A stretch of DNA of 64,000 nt from Candidatus Aalborgicola danicus (GTDB lineage Bacteria; Pseudomonadota; Gammaproteobacteria; Burkholderiales; Burkholderiaceae_C): NCBI GenBank assembly GCA_016703945.1, contig JADJBC010000020.1:1-64000 (forward strand), in the 5' to 3' direction. Both the position numbers and the translations under genes were made by a program. The notes under the pieces were generated by a model that saw only the letters and a program-made list of their open reading frames with translations, was not told the origin of the DNA and made no database searches. Every line of letters starts with the position of its first letter. Position 1 is the first letter of the stretch. Positions 59,900 to 64,000 of the stretch are shown one piece after another.

Positions 59900-61837
59900 A
59901 TGTCGGCCTTCATCATGCGGGGCATGGGACGATGGTTTGGCATTGGTTTGCAGTTGTTATGCGTCGTGGTGGCGCTTACGTCGGCGGAACTGTGCGGGGC
60001 CGAGCCGGTGACACTGAGCGAGGCACAGGCCACGGTAACCATCAATGGCAAAACCCAGCGGGGACCGCTGAGCTTGCCATACCACTGGGACCGCATCCAT
60101 CCCGGCCAGCGTGGCGAGGCCACTTTTGATTTTCAGTTTGATCTCCCAAACGCGCCTGCCGAAGTGTGGGGCATCTACCTGCCGCGCCTGGGCAACGCCT
60201 ATGAGATATGGCTCAACGGGTCGAAATTGCAATACCAGGGCAACATGGCCCAGCCGGGGGGTGTCGATGCCGTCTATAACGGTGCGGACTATGCGCGGTT
60301 GCCCCGCTACATCTCCGTCGCCGGGGGGCATTTCGGCGTCACGAACCACCTCAAAATACGCATCCGGGCCGATGTAGGCCGCCGTGGTGGATTGGCACCA
60401 CCGGTCATCGGGCCGCAGGAGCAGGTCTACCCGCTGTACGAACACGCCTACCGCTGGCGTGCAACCGGTTCCATCGTTGTGGTGGCACTGTGTTTTGTTT
60501 TTGGAATCACCGCTCTCGCTCTGTGGGGCATCACCAAAGGTCTGCCGCAGACCGATCAAGCGGGTCGCGATGCCCTGTACCTGTACGCGGGTGTAGCCCA
60601 GTTTTTCTGGGCATTTAATGTGGCTGCTGTGTTGGTAGAGGATCCGCCCCTTCCCTGGCCTTGGTGGGGTGTCTTGCAGGTGCTGGCCCTGGGCACCTGG
60701 AGTTTCTGCATGGCACTGACGTGTATGGAAACTGCAGGGTGGCGCGATGGATGGGCTGCCCACCGGTTCCGACAGTGGCTTGCCTTGTTGATGTTGATGT
60801 GTCCGGCCATGGCCTGGACTGCGCTGGAGATGGGCTTTCCCCTGGCCCTGACCGCCTGGTATGGCCTTGCCGCCCTGACCCTTTTGTTGTTTGTACTGTT
60901 TTTTTTGCGCAGCGTTGTGGTGCATCCTTCGCTGGAACGACTGGTGGTGGGGGGCGCTGCCCTGGTCAATACTGCTGTGGGTCTGCGGGACTTCTTTGTT
61001 TTCAGACTGGATCCCTCCTTCAGCGCCAATACGTGGTCCCGGTATTCATCCCTGTTGTTTGGTTTGGCCTTCGGTTTTGTGGTGTTAACCCGGTTCAGGG
61101 CCACCAACGAGCAATTGCGGGATTTGTTGGCCACCTTGGCGGCGCGGGTGTCGGAAAAAGAAGAAACCTTGCGTACCGCGTATACGAAGATGGAGGCCAT
61201 GGCCCGCCACCAAGAGCGGTTGTCCGAGCGCGGCCGCATCCTGCGCAATATGCATGACGGCGTCGGAGCCCACATCACGTCGGCCATGCGCCAGTTGCTG
61301 TCGGGTGGCGGCCGCGATACTCCGGCGCGTACGCAGGTGTTGATGACTCTGCGCGATGCGCTGGACAACCTCAAGTTGTCGATCGACTCCTTTCACCTGG
61401 CACCAGGTGACATTACCGCCCTGCTGGCCAACTTGCGTTACCGCCTGGGTCCGCGTTTCAGTGCCATGGGAATCGAGTTGCAGTGGGATGTAGACCTGTT
61501 GCCCATCTGCGAAAAACTCGACGCCAGCGCGATGGGGGAACTGCAATTCATGTTGTTCGAGGCCCTGTCGAATGTTCTACAGCATGCCCAGGCACATACG
61601 CTGCGGGTGGAAGCCCATGTGGAAGGTCAGGGCGATCGTGTCGACGATGCCACGCAGACAAGCGACTCCGGTCATGTCTATGTTCGGGTGGTTGACGATG
61701 GTGTCGGATTTGACCCGCAGGCCCGCCAAAGCAAGGGTCTGGCCAATTTACGCAAACGCGCCGTCGCCATTGGCGCGCAATTGCGGATCAGCAGCACACC
61801 TGGCAATACAGTGGTCGAAATCCAGCTTGGTGTGTAA
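59900..61837 (+). CDS. Seven-helix (7TM-DISM-like) sensor histidine kinase
   Basis: A 645-residue kinase. An N-terminal signal peptide (LQLLCVVVALTSAELCGA) leads to a periplasmic beta-rich domain (about 30-185) with a jelly-roll look. Seven membrane helices run from about 195 to 400, then a coiled coil (LLATLAARVSEKEETLRTAYTKMEAMA). The HisKA_3-type phosphorylation site is RGRILRNMHDGVGAHITSAM, and the ATPase has LSNVLQHAQAHTLRVEA, VDDGVGFDP and SKGLANLRKRAVAIGAQL. The architecture matches 7TMR-DISM receptors, often tied to carbohydrate signals; the ligand is unknown. It partners the regulator just upstream. Confidence 0.9.
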   Translation: MSAFIMRGMGRWFGIGLQLLCVVVALTSAELCGAEPVTLSEAQATVTINGKTQRGPLSLPYHWDRIHPGQRGEATFDFQFDLPNAPAEVWGIYLPRLGNAYEIWLNGSKLQYQGNMAQPGGVDAVYNGADYARLPRYISVAGGHFGVTNHLKIRIRADVGRRGGLAPPVIGPQEQVYPLYEHAYRWRATGSIVVVALCFVFGITALALWGITKGLPQTDQAGRDALYLYAGVAQFFWAFNVAAVLVEDPPLPWPWWGVLQVLALGTWSFCMALTCMETAGWRDGWAAHRFRQWLALLMLMCPAMAWTALEMGFPLALTAWYGLAALTLLLFVLFFLRSVVVHPSLERLVVGGAALVNTAVGLRDFFVFRLDPSFSANTWSRYSSLLFGLAFGFVVLTRFRATNEQLRDLLATLAARVSEKEETLRTAYTKMEAMARHQERLSERGRILRNMHDGVGAHITSAMRQLLSGGGRDTPARTQVLMTLRDALDNLKLSIDSFHLAPGDITALLANLRYRLGPRFSAMGIELQWDVDLLPICEKLDASAMGELQFMLFEALSNVLQHAQAHTLRVEAHVEGQGDRVDDATQTSDSGHVYVRVVDDGVGFDPQARQSKGLANLRKRAVAIGAQLRISSTPGNTVVEIQLGV

Positions 61838-61882
61838 TGCCGCAGCGCCGGGGTTGCCCTGCGTCGATAATTACCCCCTTGT

Positions 61883-63037
61883 ATGGCCTCTGTTTTTGAT
61901 AAAACTTCTGTTTGGCGGCGTATCGCCCCTTGGTTCCATGGCTTTGATGGCCCTTTGGCTTTCGCGGTGTTTCTGTTGGCCTGCGCGGGCATGCTCACCA
62001 TGTATTCCTCGGGCTTTGACCACGGCACGCGTTTTGAAGACCATGGCCGCAATATGCTGATTGCGGGCACCATCATGTTTGTTGTGGCCCAGGTGCCGCC
62101 GCAGCGGCTGATGGCTCTGGCCGTGCCGCTGTACATGCTGGGGGTTGCTTTGTTGATTGCGGTGGCGGTGTTTGGCATTACCAAAAAAGGTGCCCGGCGC
62201 TGGATCAATTTAGGCGTCACCATCCAGCCCAGCGAAATTCTGAAGATTGCCATGCCCCTGATGTTGGCCTGGTGGTTCCAGAAGCGGGAAGGGCAGTTGC
62301 GCCCGCTGGACTTTGGGGTGGCCGCCTTTTTGCTCGGTGTGCCGGTTGCGCTGGTCATGAAACAACCCGATCTGGGCACCTCGCTGTTGATTCTGGCGGC
62401 GGGCCTGTCGGTCATCTTTTATGCGGGCATGAGCTGGAAGCTGGTGATCCCACCGGTGCTGCTGGGAGTGATCGGCATCGGGCTGATCGTGGTGTTTGAA
62501 CCTAGCCTGTGCGCCGAAGGCGTGCGCTGGCCGGTCTTACACGACTACCAGCAACAACGTATCTGCACGCTGCTGGATCCCACGCGTGACCCGCTGGGCA
62601 AGGGTTTTCACATCATCCAGGGCATGATTGCCATCGGTTCGGGTGGCCTCACCGGGGTTGGGTTCATGAAAGGTACACAAACACATCTTGAATTCATTCC
62701 CGAGCGGACCACCGACTTTATTTTTGCCGCCTATTCCGAGGAGTTCGGACTGTTGGGAAACCTCTTTCTGATCGCCGCTTTTCTGTTCCTGATTCTGCGC
62801 GGTCTGGCCATTGCGCTGGAGGCTCCGACCTTGTTTTCGCGGCTGCTGGCAGGGAGTGTGACGATGATTTTCTTCACCTATGCCTTCGTCAACATGGGCA
62901 TGGTCAGCGGCATTTTGCCGGTTGTGGGTGTGCCACTGCCCTTTATCAGCTACGGCGGCACCGCCATGGTGACGCTGGGACTGGCGATTGGCATTTTGAT
63001 GGCGATCGCCAACGCCAAGCGCCTGGTGCAGTCCTGA
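61883..63037 (+). CDS. rodA: Rod-shape peptidoglycan polymerase RodA
   Basis: A 384-residue SEDS glycosyltransferase with about ten membrane helices. Blocks GARRWINLGVTIQPSEILKIAMPLML, KQPDLGTSLLILAAGLSVIF, EFIPERTTDFIFAAYSEEFG and LPFISYGGTAMVTLGLAIGI identify the RodA/MrdB branch rather than FtsW. RodA elongates the lateral wall with PBP2 and MreBCD, which are not in this window. Confidence 0.94.
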   Translation: MASVFDKTSVWRRIAPWFHGFDGPLAFAVFLLACAGMLTMYSSGFDHGTRFEDHGRNMLIAGTIMFVVAQVPPQRLMALAVPLYMLGVALLIAVAVFGITKKGARRWINLGVTIQPSEILKIAMPLMLAWWFQKREGQLRPLDFGVAAFLLGVPVALVMKQPDLGTSLLILAAGLSVIFYAGMSWKLVIPPVLLGVIGIGLIVVFEPSLCAEGVRWPVLHDYQQQRICTLLDPTRDPLGKGFHIIQGMIAIGSGGLTGVGFMKGTQTHLEFIPERTTDFIFAAYSEEFGLLGNLFLIAAFLFLILRGLAIALEAPTLFSRLLAGSVTMIFFTYAFVNMGMVSGILPVVGVPLPFISYGGTAMVTLGLAIGILMAIANAKRLVQS

Positions 63038-63046
63038 TATGGAAGC

Positions 63047-63108
63047 AGAACGCGAAGCGACAAGCGTGGGGGCCACATGAGCGCCGCCGGGCCGCCCCAA
63101 GGCGCGAA
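63047..63108 (+). repeat. Partial or rearranged family A repeat
   Basis: The right-end motif GCGAAGCGACAAGCGTGGGGGCC is followed directly by the left-end motif GCCGGGCCGCCCCAAGGCGCG, as if two broken copies abut. It covers the start of the downstream dehydrogenase gene. Confidence 0.55.
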
Positions 63109-63988
63109 GCTAATATTCCCCGTCAGCATCATCGGTGTCGGCAATATGGGTGGCGCCATGGCGGCTCGCCTGGGGACGCTGGGCTGGTCGCCACGGGTCT
63201 TTGATCTGGACCGGACCAAAGCCAGAAGTCTTGAACGTTTTGGTGCTCTAGCCCTCGAATCTGCTGTATGTGCTGCTACTGAAACAATAGCGACCATTGT
63301 CTGTGTGGTGGATGCTGCACAAACCGATGACGTGTTGTTTGGATCACAAGGCATTGCGCCGCATCTGCAGCCTGGGCACGTGGTGGTGTTGTGCCCCACC
63401 ATTTCACCGGATGCGGTGCAAACCTTGGCCGGTGAGTTGGGTTCGCTGGGCGTTGACACACTGGATGCCCCTATGTCGGGTGGCCCGCTGCGCGCCCGTG
63501 ACGGCAGCATGAGTCTGATGCTTGCCGGGGCTGACGCCGTGGTGGCCAAGGTCCAGCCCTTGCTGGATGCACTGTCCAACCAGGTGTTCCACATCTCCGA
63601 ACAGCTGGGGGATGCCGCACGGACCAAACTGGTCAACAACCTGCTGGCTGGTATCAATCTGGTGGGTGCGGCGGAAGTCATGGCCCTGGCGCGCCGCCTG
63701 GGGCTGGACGCCACACGCACGCTGGATGTGATTGCCCAGTCCAGTGGCCAAAGCTGGATTGGCATGGATCGTATGCGCCGTGCCGTTGCCGGTGATTTTG
63801 CACCGCGTGCCCACATGACCCTGCTGGCCAAAGACACGGCCCTGGCACAGGATGCGGCACGGAGCGTCGGCTTTGACGGCCCGTTGGGGGCGCTGGCCAG
63901 CCAGGTGTTTGCGTCTGCGCTCCAGTCGGGGTTGGCGGATCTGGATGACGCTGCGCTGTTGCCGTTTCTGGAGCGCCGATTGCCCTGA
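63077..63988 (+). CDS. 3-hydroxyisobutyrate/tartronate-semialdehyde reductase-family dehydrogenase
   Basis: A 303-residue beta-hydroxyacid dehydrogenase. NAD(P) binding uses VSIIGVGNMGGAMAARLG; the substrate motif is DTLDAPMSGGPLRARDGSMSLMLAG, and the catalytic Lys is in ARTKLVNNLLAGINLVGAAE. The domain starts near residue 13; the first dozen residues come from a family A fragment. A family B repeat encodes LALESAVCAATETIATIV within the Rossmann domain (63245-63290). The exact substrate (3-hydroxyisobutyrate, tartronate semialdehyde or other) cannot be told from the sequence. Confidence 0.88.
   Translation: MSAAGPPQGAKLIFPVSIIGVGNMGGAMAARLGTLGWSPRVFDLDRTKARSLERFGALALESAVCAATETIATIVCVVDAAQTDDVLFGSQGIAPHLQPGHVVVLCPTISPDAVQTLAGELGSLGVDTLDAPMSGGPLRARDGSMSLMLAGADAVVAKVQPLLDALSNQVFHISEQLGDAARTKLVNNLLAGINLVGAAEVMALARRLGLDATRTLDVIAQSSGQSWIGMDRMRRAVAGDFAPRAHMTLLAKDTALAQDAARSVGFDGPLGALASQVFASALQSGLADLDDAALLPFLERRLP
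63245..63290 (-). repeat. Dispersed repeat family B inside the hydroxyacid dehydrogenase gene
   Basis: CTCTAGCCCTCGAATCTGCTG ... GCTGCTACTGAAACAATAGC, the reverse orientation of the 4595 copy, in frame. Confidence 0.65.
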
Positions 63989-64000
63989 CGCCCCGTGGTC

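Overview
The window looks like chromosomal DNA of a betaproteobacterium in the Comamonadaceae (Burkholderiales), closest in style to Rhodoferax or Polaromonas. This rests on the high GC, the protein sequences, the gene order (pyrC-DUF3025, dapF-DUF484-xerC, cobW-dksA, hslVU, mraZ to lpxC) and abundant short dispersed repeats, several lying in frame inside genes. No CRISPR array, tRNA, rRNA, intact insertion sequence or prophage was seen.

Layout. 1-2068: the end of pyrC, a DUF3025 gene and htpX, all frameshifted. 2149-9311 (minus): [NiFe]-hydrogenase maturation genes in the order hypA-hypB-hypF-hypC-hypD-hypE. A 2.1-kb lower-GC cassette of two unrecognised genes sits between hypF and hypC, bracketed by direct copies of a dispersed repeat. 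9304-12125: an FAD dehydrogenase and cysK. 12231-12617: RNase P RNA. 12647-18380: Hpt and CBS proteins, a pseudouridine-synthase-like protein, an MBL hydrolase, and dapF-DUF484-xerC. 18796-23822: a modA-like gene and a sigma-54 activator, divergent from an aldehyde dehydrogenase/DUF779 operon with a readable sigma-54 promoter and upstream palindrome. 24133-31609: rlmI, a CobW GTPase, an unusual dksA, a STAS protein and hslVU. 31811-50242: the complete dcw cluster, mraZ-rsmH-ftsL-ftsI-murE-murF-mraY-murD-ftsW-murG-murC-ddl-ftsQ-ftsA-ftsZ, followed by lpxC. 50264-63988: a small membrane protein, an HD-GYP regulator, ruvC, a cdsA-like and a plsC-like gene, a small zinc-ribbon membrane protein, rnb-tonB-mtgA, a two-component system, rodA and a beta-hydroxyacid dehydrogenase.

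The main theme is envelope growth and division: peptidoglycan precursors (murE/F/C/D/G, mraY, ddl), septal synthesis (ftsI, ftsW, ftsL, ftsQ), the Z ring (ftsA, ftsZ), lipid A (lpxC), phospholipids (cdsA-like, plsC-like), elongation (rodA) and a monofunctional transglycosylase (mtgA). Most dcw genes overlap by ATGA or GTGA, which implies translational coupling.

Three points stand out. First, the cassette inside the hyp operon encodes a probable PD-(D/E)XK nuclease-fold protein and a zinc-ribbon protein, and may be an undescribed two-gene module. Second, at least three families of short dispersed repeats (called A, B and C here) lie between and inside genes. Family B adds in-frame peptides to at least eight proteins, and family C keeps hairpin pairing while its arm sequence changes. 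Third, reading frames are damaged unevenly: well over a dozen indels fall in the first 4.3 kb, only isolated ones lie in hypB, dapF and murG, and murD lacks its ATP-binding loop. The single-base indels, often in homopolymers, suggest sequence error at least as much as real gene decay, so genes typed as pseudogene should be read as frameshifted in this sequence.
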